Shown: positions 27,113-35,784, counted from the first letter of the stretch. The stretch is DNA of 50,447 nucleotides from Syntrophomonadaceae bacterium (GCA_012515055.1 JAAYZA010000288.1:1-50447), one strand, 5' to 3'. Numbers and translations: made by a program. The notes: generated from the letters alone by a model not told the origin.

Positions 27113-29680
27113 TCAGGATAGCTCCTCCAGGACTTTTTCCAGGGCCTCCCGAGTGTATTCAGCATTTTCGGCATAAAATATGCTTAAATGATTGCCTTTG
27201 ATCCTGATGATGCTAATATCCCGGGATAATTTCTCCCATAATTCCACTGAGGATCTTGACCCCTCACCGGCATCATCAGGTTGAAAGAAAACCACTTTTC
27301 CCGGGTATTCTTTTTGTTTATAATTGGAGCGGCCTAGACCTATGACAGTCCTTTTATCCATGCCTCTAAAAATAATTCTCCTGACCATATCCGGTGATTT
27401 TCTATAAATCAGCCGGCGGTAATAATACCATTTGGTATTCAGGTACTCGATGGGGCCCTCATTGAATAATTCCCGCATGTTACGGATCATATTAGCATTA
27501 AAACCATCTCTGGTTTCCGCCTCCGGTAATATGGTGTCGAAAACTGCCAGCAATGCAGCCTCCTGCCCCATTTCCATTAGCTGCAAACCAATTTCACTGG
27601 CGATGATGCCGCCAACACATAAACCGGCCAGTATATAGGGACCCTCCGGTTGTATTTTCCTGATTTCCCGCAAATACTCGGCGGCAATCTGTTCAAATGT
27701 AATAGGATGCAGCCATTTAGCTCCGTCAGGATTGAAGTTTATTCCATACAACGGCCGTTCCGGATCAAAGTTGACGGATATATGCCGATAAGCAACTGCT
27801 TCACCATCAGCCGAATGAACAAAAAACACCGGGGTCTTGCTGCCATTAACCTGAAAAGGCATAATAAATGAATAGGAGTCCTTTTCTCCCCGGTTAGCAT
27901 CAATAATTTGCGCCAGGTTTTTAATGGTGCCGTTATTGAAGATATCCTTTAATGGCACCTGCACACCAAATTCATCTTCAATATTTCCAAATAAAACCGC
28001 AGTTTTTAAAGAATCCCCTCCCAGTTCAAAAAAAGAGTCAGTTATACTGAACCCTTTAACCAGCAATATCCTGGTAAATATTTCATATAATGTTTTTTCT
28101 GTCTGGCTGTGGGGGGGAATGATTGTTTCGTTGTCGCCAGCTAAAGGCTGAGCTGCTATTCCTGATTCTTTAATCTTTTTGTACAATATTTTCCGCTGTA
28201 TTTTATCAGCATCACTTACCGGCATCTCCTCCAGAATAAATAAAACCGAGGGCATTTTAAAAGCGGTAACTTTGCCGTTTAAAAACCGGCGTAGATCTTT
28301 TAAATAAAGCTGTGTTCCTTCCCTTAAGACTGCTGCCGCCCCTACTTCCTCCTGTCCATCGCCTGCAAAAACTGGGAATACAGCAGCCTGGAGTATATGG
28401 GGATGGGTGTTCAGCACTGCTTCCACTTCATAGGGGGAGACTTTTTCCCCTCCCCGGTTGATAATCTCCTTGTATCTCCCCAGAACAAACAAATACCCGT
28501 CAGCGTCAATATATCCCCTGTCACCGGTCTTAAACCATCCATCCCGGAAGGATTCGCTGCTGACGCCATCTGCATAGCTTTCTATTACCTGCGGTCCCCG
28601 TACAGCAATTTCCCCCGTTAAACCGCAAGGCAGTATCCTGCCCATTTCATCCAGGACAGCTGTTTCTATGCCCAGTGGGACTCCTACAGATCCCGGCTTA
28701 TAACCCCGGGGAGAATTCATACTCAAGGCTATATTGCCGCACTCCGTTGAACCATAACCTTCATATACAGGCCTTTGAAATATAGCTGTCAGTCTTTCCG
28801 CCAGCAATTCATTCAATGGTGCCCCTGCCGAACGTATGTATTTGAGTCCACTGATCACAGGCATTTTATTCCCTGTTTCTGCATGTACAGCCAGAGCAGA
28901 CAAAACAGCCGGCCCCCCCAGCAGCCAGGTAGGATTGCCTCGTTTTGCTGCTGTCAGGATCTTATCCGGATCAATGCTGTCGGTGAACATAGCTGTACCG
29001 CCAGCAGCCAGTATCGCCAGTGAATCTATCAGGGTTATGCCCCTGTGGGAGGGAGTAGTGATCAACAGCTTATCATCAGCAGTCAGATGCATTTCTTCTC
29101 TTCTTTGTCGGGTGGCAAAATATAAGTTTTTATGACTGCGGGGTACCAGTTTGGGTTCTGCAGTGGTCCCGGAAGTAAACTGCAGCAATGCCATATCATC
29201 ACCATCTGGCCAATCTTTATCGGCATCAGCTGTTTCCGAATACTTTCCTCCCGATAAAAGAAAAACTGAATGATTGACGTTTTGCTGGCGCTTTAAATAT
29301 ATAACCGGCCTAGCCAGTTCATCAGCTGCTTGCCGGCACAGGCCGCCGGAATCCTCGGCGGTCAAAAGTATATCCGCCTTAAACAGCTGGAGATAATAAA
29401 GATATTGTTCTCTTGAAAGATCAGGGCTTAAAGGTATAAATACCGCCCGGTTGGAAATAGACAGAAATGCCGGCATAACTTCCATGCTCCCCGGGAGAAC
29501 TGCAGCTATCCGGTCTCTTTTAGATATACCCAGCTCATGTAAGGCCTCGCTTAAGCTCCGGATCGAATCAAGGAGACAACTATATGTTAAGGTCTCCCCT
29601 CCCGCTCCCATTAAAGCAGGTTTATCCGGATATTCTCCGGCAGCTGGTTCTATCAGATCGATAATACGATTTCCTGGCAA
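27113..29680 (-). CDS. NRPS-like A-T-TE enzyme (copy 3)
   Basis: An ~855-residue paralogue, the most diverged of the three in the A domain. It shows FTSGTTAEPKLVPRS (A3), GYGSTECGN (A5), FKTGDRGYIDADG (A7), GRYKEIINRGGEKVSPYEVE (A8) and the A10 lysine in SDADKIQRK. The A4 position reads RGIT, lacking the amino-acid anchoring aspartate. The carrier motif is FFELGGDSLKTAVLF, as in copy 1. The thioesterase has GLCVGG with Cys nucleophile, Asp in AVFDT and His in KGNHLSIF. The TTG at 29680 is preferred over the ATG at 29713 because AGGAAGTGGA precedes it and the start then aligns with copies 1 and 2. It is followed by the kinase gene. Confidence 0.88.
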   Translation of the reverse strand: MPGNRIIDLIEPAAGEYPDKPALMGAGGETLTYSCLLDSIRSLSEALHELGISKRDRIAAVLPGSMEVMPAFLSISNRAVFIPLSPDLSREQYLYYLQLFKADILLTAEDSGGLCRQAADELARPVIYLKRQQNVNHSVFLLSGGKYSETADADKDWPDGDDMALLQFTSGTTAEPKLVPRSHKNLYFATRQRREEMHLTADDKLLITTPSHRGITLIDSLAILAAGGTAMFTDSIDPDKILTAAKRGNPTWLLGGPAVLSALAVHAETGNKMPVISGLKYIRSAGAPLNELLAERLTAIFQRPVYEGYGSTECGNIALSMNSPRGYKPGSVGVPLGIETAVLDEMGRILPCGLTGEIAVRGPQVIESYADGVSSESFRDGWFKTGDRGYIDADGYLFVLGRYKEIINRGGEKVSPYEVEAVLNTHPHILQAAVFPVFAGDGQEEVGAAAVLREGTQLYLKDLRRFLNGKVTAFKMPSVLFILEEMPVSDADKIQRKILYKKIKESGIAAQPLAGDNETIIPPHSQTEKTLYEIFTRILLVKGFSITDSFFELGGDSLKTAVLFGNIEDEFGVQVPLKDIFNNGTIKNLAQIIDANRGEKDSYSFIMPFQVNGSKTPVFFVHSADGEAVAYRHISVNFDPERPLYGINFNPDGAKWLHPITFEQIAAEYLREIRKIQPEGPYILAGLCVGGIIASEIGLQLMEMGQEAALLAVFDTILPEAETRDGFNANMIRNMRELFNEGPIEYLNTKWYYYRRLIYRKSPDMVRRIIFRGMDKRTVIGLGRSNYKQKEYPGKVVFFQPDDAGEGSRSSVELWEKLSRDISIIRIKGNHLSIFYAENAEYTREALEKVLEELS

Positions 29681-29713
29681 TGTTCCACTTCCTAATAATT
29701 TATCTAAATACAT

Positions 29714-29956
29714 TTATTTCTGAGTTTGGCAGATAATACTTTTTATAGCTGCCATGCAGTATTTAAAAATGCCCTTCAAAGCACTGGCGAAGGTTCCTCT
29801 GCGTTTATAAGCCCTTTCTTCCAGGCCTCCAATTTGTTGCCAGCAACACAATTAAGACAGTACTCTACGCGGACCACGATGAGCTGTAAACAGCCAGATT
29901 ATTGATACTTTGTTATCGCCCATGGTGGAATCAATTGAATTATACGTAAGCCTTAT
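29714..29956 (-). other. 243-base spacer between binding protein copy 3 and A-T-TE copy 3
   Basis: This is the only long gap inside the cluster; all others are under 70 bases. No open reading frame is recognised. It contains a small inverted repeat GTTGCTGGCAAC at about 29836-29847 on the minus strand. A similar GTTGCCGGCAA occurs in the 95-base gap after the last gene of the cluster. There is no T-tract, so it is not a classic terminator. It may hold a second promoter or leader. Confidence 0.4.
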
Positions 29957-30970
29957 TTATTTTAACAGGCCTGCTTCCCGGTAATACTTCTCCGCACCGG
30001 GGTGCAGATCGAGCTGGGATTGCTTGACAAAATCCCCTGGATCGACTTCAGCCATTGAAGAATGGGTTGAACGTAGATAATCCAGGTTTTCATAAAATGC
30101 CCGGGTAATTCTATATACATTTTCCTCCGAACTGTCCATCGGAACAATGAAAGTGGTATATGTATTCAGATTGGGTATATCTTCTTCCAGGAAACTATAG
30201 ACCCCGGCAGAAAATACCGACTGAAAATAACCATATTCTTCACACATTGCATTTATTATCTCAGTATCTAATTTCAACAAAACAACGCCTTTGTTTTTAG
30301 ACAATTCTTCTATACTGGGTGTTGGCACGAAGGAACTTAGTATAATCCCGTCAATCTTTTTATCAGCCAGCATTTGTATGCCGGTTTCAATGTTCTGGTT
30401 TAAAAGTTCTCCCCCCCAGCTATTATAATCATCTACTGTCAAACCATAAAGGGACAGGATCCGTTGAAAAAATATATCACTGGAACCACCGGGCATACCG
30501 ATTGATATGCGCAGTTTCATTTTATTAGCGATTATTTCCTCCAGAGAATCTATGCCCAGTTCGCTATTGAATACCAGATGATTAGAACCGGTAAAAGTAT
30601 TTATGACGGAAGCCAGATTATCCATTTCTTCGTTATAAGGGTATTCACCCGCCCGGGCTGCTGCTACCAGACTCGAATTACTGAATCCCCCATCTGCTTC
30701 CCCATTATTGATACGAGTAACATTGGTGCCCAAATTTCCCGGAACTACTGTTACCACAGAATCGGGATAGCTTTTATTGATGCATTCGGCCAGTCCGTTC
30801 ATAACAATAGCGCCGGGGCCTGTGGAAGAAGCCCCCAAAAAGGTGAGGTTCATCGGCTCCCCTTTTGAATCACCGGTCTTATCTTCTGTGTTAATATTTC
30901 CGCAGCCGACAAAAATTAATGAAAAAATAATTAGTAAAGAAACAACCCTCGTCATTTTGCTTTTTTTCAT
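29957..30970 (-). CDS. TAXI-family TRAP transporter solute-binding lipoprotein (copy 3)
   Basis: A 337-residue TAXI binding protein with lipobox IFVGC after a short hydrophobic signal. It shares AECINKSYPDSVVTVVPGN, TNVTRINNGEADG, MLADKKIDG and the end block LHPGAEKYYREAGLL with the other two copies. It differs in the middle, for example STGPGAIVMNG and NSSLVAAARAG, which lines part of the ligand pocket in this family. It is the first gene of the cluster in transcription order. GGAG lies 9 bases before the ATG. A 243-base gap separates it from A-T-TE copy 3. Ligand unknown. Confidence 0.92.
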   Translation of the reverse strand: MKKSKMTRVVSLLIIFSLIFVGCGNINTEDKTGDSKGEPMNLTFLGASSTGPGAIVMNGLAECINKSYPDSVVTVVPGNLGTNVTRINNGEADGGFSNSSLVAAARAGEYPYNEEMDNLASVINTFTGSNHLVFNSELGIDSLEEIIANKMKLRISIGMPGGSSDIFFQRILSLYGLTVDDYNSWGGELLNQNIETGIQMLADKKIDGIILSSFVPTPSIEELSKNKGVVLLKLDTEIINAMCEEYGYFQSVFSAGVYSFLEEDIPNLNTYTTFIVPMDSSEENVYRITRAFYENLDYLRSTHSSMAEVDPGDFVKQSQLDLHPGAEKYYREAGLLK

Positions 30971-31071
30971 TATGCATCACTCCATTTCTCCATCATCACT
31001 ACTGTGTAAAAGCAAACTCACCCCAGCTTTTGACATTATTCCCCTTTGTCCAGATTAAATTGTAGATAAAT

Positions 31072-31103
31072 AAGCAGAATTGACATATAAGTCAATTCTG
31101 CTT
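31072..31103 (-). terminator. hairpin terminator after the MORN-repeat gene
   Basis: A perfect 13-base stem (31072-31084 with 31091-31103) and a 6-base loop, followed on the minus strand by ATTTATC. It lies downstream of the MORN gene and just upstream of the TAXI/A-T-TE cluster, so it separates the two transcripts. Confidence 0.75.
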
Positions 31104-31154
31104 TTCTGGAATTATTCCTGCATTATATTAAACCACATGAATTGTTTTTCGTCT

Positions 31155-31481
31155 TTATTTAATTGGCTTGCCGTCCTTCCATTCACCGTCATAAGCAAGG
31201 GTGCCGTCTTCATAATAAGATTTTCCCTGGCCGTGCCTTTTGCCGTCCTTCCATTCACCCTCATACCAGAGATTCAAATTGTCGTAATAAAGGCATCCAT
31301 AGCCTTCATATTTGCCGTCGACCCAATCCCCCTCATATATCCTGCCGTCTTTAAAATAAGCCTTGCCTTTTCCGTGAGGTTTGACCCCATCCAGTTCCCC
31401 TTCATAAGCAATACTTAATCCGCTTTTCTGCAGTACTTCCTTTTTGGTTTTCCCCTTGAATTGTCTCATCTGATGATCCAT
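31155..31481 (-). CDS. MORN-repeat protein
   Basis: A 108-residue protein made almost wholly of MORN (membrane occupation and recognition nexus) repeats of about 23 residues. Four copies are visible, with the pattern Y-x-G-E/D-W-x-D-G-K-x-x-G-x-G, for example YEGDWVDGKYEGYG and YEGEWKDGKRHGQG. MORN repeats form beta-hairpin arrays and mediate protein or lipid contacts; in bacteria they are widespread with no single role. No signal peptide or membrane segment is present. The second ATG (31481) is preferred to the one 6 bases upstream because GGGGAGG then has normal spacing. It is transcribed away from the ABC transporter operon from a shared intergenic region. Confidence 0.85.
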   Translation of the reverse strand: MDHQMRQFKGKTKKEVLQKSGLSIAYEGELDGVKPHGKGKAYFKDGRIYEGDWVDGKYEGYGCLYYDNLNLWYEGEWKDGKRHGQGKSYYEDGTLAYDGEWKDGKPIK

Positions 31482-31628
31482 ATACATCCCCTCCCCTTTT
31501 ATGAATAATTATAACATAAGATGCCAATAAACTTCATTTTACAAAGGGCAAATTCTTAAAGTTTTCCCTCGAGCCATATTATTTATGTTACAATTATCAA
31601 TAAAAATTTAATGAGAGGGGTAATTATA

Positions 31629-32471
31629 TTGGGAATGAAAAAAATTATCTCATGGTTCTTGATTACGATCCTGGTTTTGGGCGTGGGGTTAATGGCTGCC
31701 GGATGTTCAAATAACAAAGCAGCGGACAATCAGCTGAAAGTTGGCCTGGAATGTGCTTATCCTCCTTTTAATTGGTCGCAGACCGACGATTCCAACGGTG
31801 CTGTTCCCATTCTGCGCAGCACAGAATATGCCGGAGGCTATGATGTTGAAATTGCTAAGAGATTAGCTGAAGGTATGGGCAAAGAACTCATCATCGTTAA
31901 AACCGAATGGGATGGGCTGCCGCCTGCATTGCAGTCTGGCACCATTGATGCCATTATTGCCGGTATGTCACCTACTGCGGAAAGAAAGAAAACCATTGAT
32001 TTTTCCGATCATTATTATCGTTCCGACCTGGTAATGGTAGTTAAAAAAGGTTCCGTTTTTGAATCGGCCGAGAGTCTGGCAGATTTTGCCGATGCCAAAA
32101 TAACTGCCCAGTTAAACACCTTCCATTATACCGTAATCGAACAAATCCCCGAGGTCAAAAAACAAACTGCCATGCAGGACTTTAACGCTATGCGGGTAGC
32201 CTTGCAGTCAGGCATTATCGATGGATATATCTCTGAAAGGCCAGAAGGTATCTCCGCTACTGCTGCCAACAACAATTTTGCCATGGTCGTTTTTGAACCT
32301 GGACAGGGTTTTGAGGCCTCCGATGATGATGTTGCAATTGCTGTCGGAATCAAAAAGGGCAACACGGAATTAGCTGACGCTGTGAATGCAATACTAAAAG
32401 ACATTTCCGAAGATGAAAGAATTAACCTGATGGACAATGCCATCAAGAATCAGCCGGCGTCCCAGGATTAA
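31629..32471 (+). CDS. amino-acid ABC transporter substrate-binding lipoprotein
   Basis: An extracellular binding protein of the polar amino-acid family (SBP_bac_3; glutamine/histidine/arginine type) of about 280 residues. A lipoprotein signal with lipobox MAAGC leads into LKVGLECAYPPFNW, then GYDVEIAKRLAEGMGKEL and MSPTAERKKTIDFSDHYY, all family hallmarks. I chose the TTG at 31629 because GAGAGGGG lies 8 bases before it; an ATG at 31635 is an alternative, and the ATG at 31611 would overlap the ribosome site. It is the first gene of a three-gene importer operon. The exact amino acid cannot be predicted. Confidence 0.93.
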   Translation: MGMKKIISWFLITILVLGVGLMAAGCSNNKAADNQLKVGLECAYPPFNWSQTDDSNGAVPILRSTEYAGGYDVEIAKRLAEGMGKELIIVKTEWDGLPPALQSGTIDAIIAGMSPTAERKKTIDFSDHYYRSDLVMVVKKGSVFESAESLADFADAKITAQLNTFHYTVIEQIPEVKKQTAMQDFNAMRVALQSGIIDGYISERPEGISATAANNNFAMVVFEPGQGFEASDDDVAIAVGIKKGNTELADAVNAILKDISEDERINLMDNAIKNQPASQD

Positions 32472-32516
32472 ATATAAATAATCAGGATATATGACTTATC
32501 TGGAGTGTATTAATAA

Positions 32517-33308
32517 ATGGAAGTAGATGCAGCAAGTACATTTTTACAATGGGTTCAATATATTTTAATTACTTACTGGCCCCTTTTCTTAAGAGGGGCC
32601 GGTGTAACTTTACTTATTTCTTTGACCGGCACCATTGTTGGCTTTGGCCTGGGGATAATCATCGGTGTTATTCGCACTATCCCCATTGATCAGAACCTGA
32701 ATATTTTTCAAAGAGGCTTTTTGAAAACCGTTAATTTTATACTGCTGTGCTATATAGAAATATTCCGCGGCACACCTATGATGGTACAGGCCATGGTCAT
32801 ATTTTATGGGGCGGCCATGGTGTATAATATTCATTTATCTCCGATCTACGCGGGGATTTTTATTGTGTCAATAAATACTGGTGCTTATATGGCCGAAATC
32901 GTCCGCGGCGGCATTATCTCCATTGACAAAGGTCAATTTGAAGCCGCCCATTCCATCGGCATGACTCATGCTCAGACCATGTTCAGCATTGTTTTGCCCC
33001 AGGCGATACGTAATATTCTGCCGGCATTAAGCAATGAATTTGTTATAAATATTAAAGACACTTCTGTTTTGAGTGTTATTTCAGTTTCCGAGCTGTTCTT
33101 CATTTCCAAATCAGCGGCCGGGGCTAATTATCGATTTTTTGAAGTGTTTTTAATTACCTGCGTTATTTATTTTATCATGACTTTTACCGTTACCCGTATA
33201 TTAAGGTATTTTGAAATATTGTTGGAGGGCCCTTCCGTTTACACCATTCACGGTTCGCAAACCGTACCGGAAGCAGAAATACGCATTAACACCAGGGAGA
33301 AGCATTAA
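32517..33308 (+). CDS. amino-acid ABC transporter permease
   Basis: A 263-residue membrane permease of the His/Glu/Gln/Arg type. It starts with a membrane helix containing [20 protein letters not shown] and contains the EAA-type coupling loop [22 protein letters not shown] near residues 142-163, which contacts the ATPase. About five membrane segments are visible. Three ATP-transporter hallmarks are present: [28 protein letters not shown] and [14 protein letters not shown]. It lies 45 bases downstream of the binding-protein gene, and its stop overlaps the start of the ATPase gene (TAATG). Confidence 0.95.
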   Translation: MEVDAASTFLQWVQYILITYWPLFLRGAGVTLLISLTGTIVGFGLGIIIGVIRTIPIDQNLNIFQRGFLKTVNFILLCYIEIFRGTPMMVQAMVIFYGAAMVYNIHLSPIYAGIFIVSINTGAYMAEIVRGGIISIDKGQFEAAHSIGMTHAQTMFSIVLPQAIRNILPALSNEFVINIKDTSVLSVISVSELFFISKSAAGANYRFFEVFLITCVIYFIMTFTVTRILRYFEILLEGPSVYTIHGSQTVPEAEIRINTREKH

Positions 33309-34048
33309 TGGGAAAAATTATTGAAGTGCAGCATTTGAAGAAATTTTTTGGCGCGAACGAGGTATTGACCGACATTAATTTTTCGGTGAGCAAGGGTGAA
33401 GTTGTTTGTATAATTGGTGCCAGCGGATCAGGCAAATCCACCCTGCTGAGATGTTTGAACCTTTTGGAATTAGCTACCGACGGAGATATTTTTTTCCGCG
33501 GGGAAAATATTCGGCAGCATTCCATGTCCAATGCTGTTTATCGGGCAAAAATGGGTATGGTGTTCCAGCAATTCAATTTATTCAACAATCTGTCCGTTCT
33601 GGATAATTGCGTAATTGGTCAGATAAAGGTTTTAAAACGAGAAAAAGAAGCCGCCCGTAAAAAGGCTATGGAATATCTGGAGATGGTCGGTATGGCTCAA
33701 TTTATAAATGCCAAACCCCATCAAATATCCGGAGGACAAAAACAGCGGGTGGCTATTGCCCGGGCATTGTCCATGGAACCGGAGGCACTTCTTTTTGATG
33801 AACCGACCAGCGCCCTGGATCCGGAAATGGTCGGAGAAGTACTGAGGGTAATGAAAGACCTGGCTAAAAGCGGTTTGACCATGGTAGTGGTAACCCATGA
33901 GATGGCTTTTGCCCGTGATGTGGCTAACCGGGTGGTATTTATGGACAGCGGTGTCATCGTTGAAGATGATCTGCCGGAAATAATCTTCAACAATCCCCAG
34001 AATGAAAGGACCCGGATATTTTTAAAGCGCATACTGGAAGACAGATAA
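33308..34048 (+). CDS. amino-acid ABC transporter ATP-binding protein
   Basis: A 246-residue nucleotide-binding subunit of the polar amino-acid importer. Walker A is GASGSGKST near residues 37-45, the Q-loop is VFQQFNLF, the signature is [15 protein letters not shown], Walker B is [15 protein letters not shown] and the H-loop is [10 protein letters not shown]. Length and motifs are those of GlnQ/HisP-type proteins. It is translationally coupled to the permease by a one-base overlap. The operon ends at the hairpin terminator 11 bases downstream. Confidence 0.97.
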   Translation: MGKIIEVQHLKKFFGANEVLTDINFSVSKGEVVCIIGASGSGKSTLLRCLNLLELATDGDIFFRGENIRQHSMSNAVYRAKMGMVFQQFNLFNNLSVLDNCVIGQIKVLKREKEAARKKAMEYLEMVGMAQFINAKPHQISGGQKQRVAIARALSMEPEALLFDEPTSALDPEMVGEVLRVMKDLAKSGLTMVVVTHEMAFARDVANRVVFMDSGVIVEDDLPEIIFNNPQNERTRIFLKRILEDR

Positions 34049-34058
34049 TATCAATGAA

Positions 34059-34093
34059 GGGGACTGCAATTATTGGCAGTCCCCCTTTTTTTG
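34059..34093 (+). terminator. intrinsic terminator of the ABC transporter operon
   Basis: The stem GGGGACTGC (34059-34067) pairs with GCAGTCCCC (34076-34084), with an 8-base loop and a following run of T residues. Confidence 0.9.
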
Positions 34094-34116
34094 TGTTTTT
34101 TAGGTGTGAGATCATT

Positions 34117-34833
34117 TTATGGTGTGATTATTTCAATACCCTGTACCACGTTTTGTCCGTACTGGTTTTCATAGTATTCAATTCTGACCTCTTCACCGCC
34201 CTGCAGATCAAGGCTGTCAAAATGATTTCTCACTATATCTGATATCATGAAAACCCTGGCATACCCGTCATTAATTTTAACTTCGAAAAAGTTATTATCC
34301 GCCAGCCCTACATAAATGCCGGTATCAATTCTCTTCTGAGGTATTTGTTCTTGCGGCGGGGAAAATGTTTTAAATGAAGTAATAACCTCTTCAAAGTCCT
34401 GCTCCAATTTCCTGAAATTATTTATCAGGTTTTTATCGCCAGGAGGCACCTGGACATCAGTGGCATGTGCCCAGCCGAACAAATAGATTTCATTTTCCCC
34501 CAGGTATCGCAGACCATATGCATCCCCGGCCTCCAGCATTGTTGTTTGGGAATATTCTCCTTTATTGTATACCTCGATGCGGCCGATTTTCCCGAGACTG
34601 CCGTCGGGATCCTCCGCCTGAATTTCACGGCTTATAAAATACACTGAATTCTGCCCTGCTTCTATCAGTACATTTTCTTGAAATTCCTCATTCATTGCCA
34701 GCGAAAATCCAAATTGTTCGTTTTTATATTCGACATTTTTTTCCGTCTCCCCCGGCCCCTGATTGAAGTATAGATATGCCACAACGGCTATGATAACCAG
34801 TATACCTATCAGGGCAAATTTCTTCTTATCCAT
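34117..34833 (-). CDS. membrane-anchored protein of unknown function
   Basis: A 238-residue protein that I do not recognise. It starts with a basic stretch and one membrane helix (FALIGILVIIAVVAYLYF), so most of it is outside the cell. Residues ~35-135 resemble a PsbP/YkyB-like beta-rich domain, with YKNEQFGFSLAMNEEFQ and YFISREIQ. The C-terminal ~80 residues read as a second small beta domain with YVGLADNNFFEVKING. The start at 34833 follows GGATGGTGAG by about 6 bases; an in-frame ATG 12 bases further upstream is less likely. It is a single gene convergent with the ABC operon. No functional inference is made. Confidence 0.7.
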   Translation of the reverse strand: MDKKKFALIGILVIIAVVAYLYFNQGPGETEKNVEYKNEQFGFSLAMNEEFQENVLIEAGQNSVYFISREIQAEDPDGSLGKIGRIEVYNKGEYSQTTMLEAGDAYGLRYLGENEIYLFGWAHATDVQVPPGDKNLINNFRKLEQDFEEVITSFKTFSPPQEQIPQKRIDTGIYVGLADNNFFEVKINDGYARVFMISDIVRNHFDSLDLQGGEEVRIEYYENQYGQNVVQGIEIITP

Positions 34834-35072
34834 TATTCTCACCATCCTGCATCTATTTCTATATGCCTATAATTACGCCGTTTTATAAAATAACTTGCGC
34901 CGCATTTTTCACCAGGGGATATGAAGGGGAATGGCCGAAAGTTTCAGCTGACATTTTACTATGACGCCGCCGTCCCAGAAGATCAGCCAGCGCAATTTAT
35001 CTAGGTTTTGCCCGATTCAAATATTATCACTCTGCGAGGCAGCGCAAAACTATATTATTTCCCACAATGATT

Positions 35073-35606
35073 TTATAAATCGGCGGCATAGATTTCTGTA
35101 TATACAAGCTGGCCTTGAATACGTTCTGATTTCATTAAAGATATTCTGTTAACATCAGTTTTTACCGGGGGAATAATCTGGCTGAACTTATTCTGGTCGA
35201 ATTCTGCCGGAACAATCACCTGGCGGCCTATTGTCAGATGGGGTTTAAAGGGGCGCTTTTCCTGGTCAAAGCCGGACCGGGCCAATTTTTCCCCTAACTG
35301 CTGATAAATCTGATGGAGATATCCCTGGTCCTCTATTCCTATCCAGTAAATATCTCCCCCCCGGCGCTTAAAACTTCCCCCTCCGTCAAATGCTAATTGA
35401 AAAGGCCGGCAACAGATTCCATTCATGGCTTCATGGATCAAAGGCAAACGGTGTTCATCCACTTCTCCCAGAAACACCAGTGTTATATGGAGGTTTTCCC
35501 GGCGGGTGAACTTCCCCGAGGTACTGTTGCTTTTAAGCCAGGCAACAGCATCAGTTAAATGATCCTTTATCACTTCATTAAAATTTATCGCAATAAACAG
35601 GCGCAC
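35073..35606 (-). CDS. thpR: RNA 2',3'-cyclic phosphodiesterase ThpR (2'-5' RNA ligase family)
   Basis: A 177-residue 2H phosphoesterase. The two catalytic H-x-T motifs, HITLVFLG near residue 43 and HLTIGRQV near residue 128, are both present. The N-terminus RLFIAINF is the family hallmark. ThpR opens 2',3'-cyclic phosphates of RNA and was first seen as a 2'-5' ligase in vitro. The GTG at 35606 is taken as start, 6-7 bases after GGGGGG; the ORF extends 40 codons further upstream, but that part has no family similarity. It is a single gene with no obvious partner. Confidence 0.9.
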   Translation of the reverse strand: MRLFIAINFNEVIKDHLTDAVAWLKSNSTSGKFTRRENLHITLVFLGEVDEHRLPLIHEAMNGICCRPFQLAFDGGGSFKRRGGDIYWIGIEDQGYLHQIYQQLGEKLARSGFDQEKRPFKPHLTIGRQVIVPAEFDQNKFSQIIPPVKTDVNRISLMKSERIQGQLVYTEIYAADL

Positions 35607-35784
35607 TATTGATCCCCCCTGTTGTTCGTGGCTTTTGTGATTGAATCCATCATAATACACCTCCTTTATTGTTACAAGAACGCTCCTCCCCATTGAACAG
35701 CTGCCCCGGGGATATTTTAATACCAAAAGATGACTTTACAAGATCTTCACCCGGGATCTGAGTAGATTATTTAATTTATCCATA

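Noticed and set aside
29714-29956. Known riboswitch in the intracluster spacer
   Set aside because: I could not fit purine, c-di-GMP, SAM or T-box conserved cores to it.
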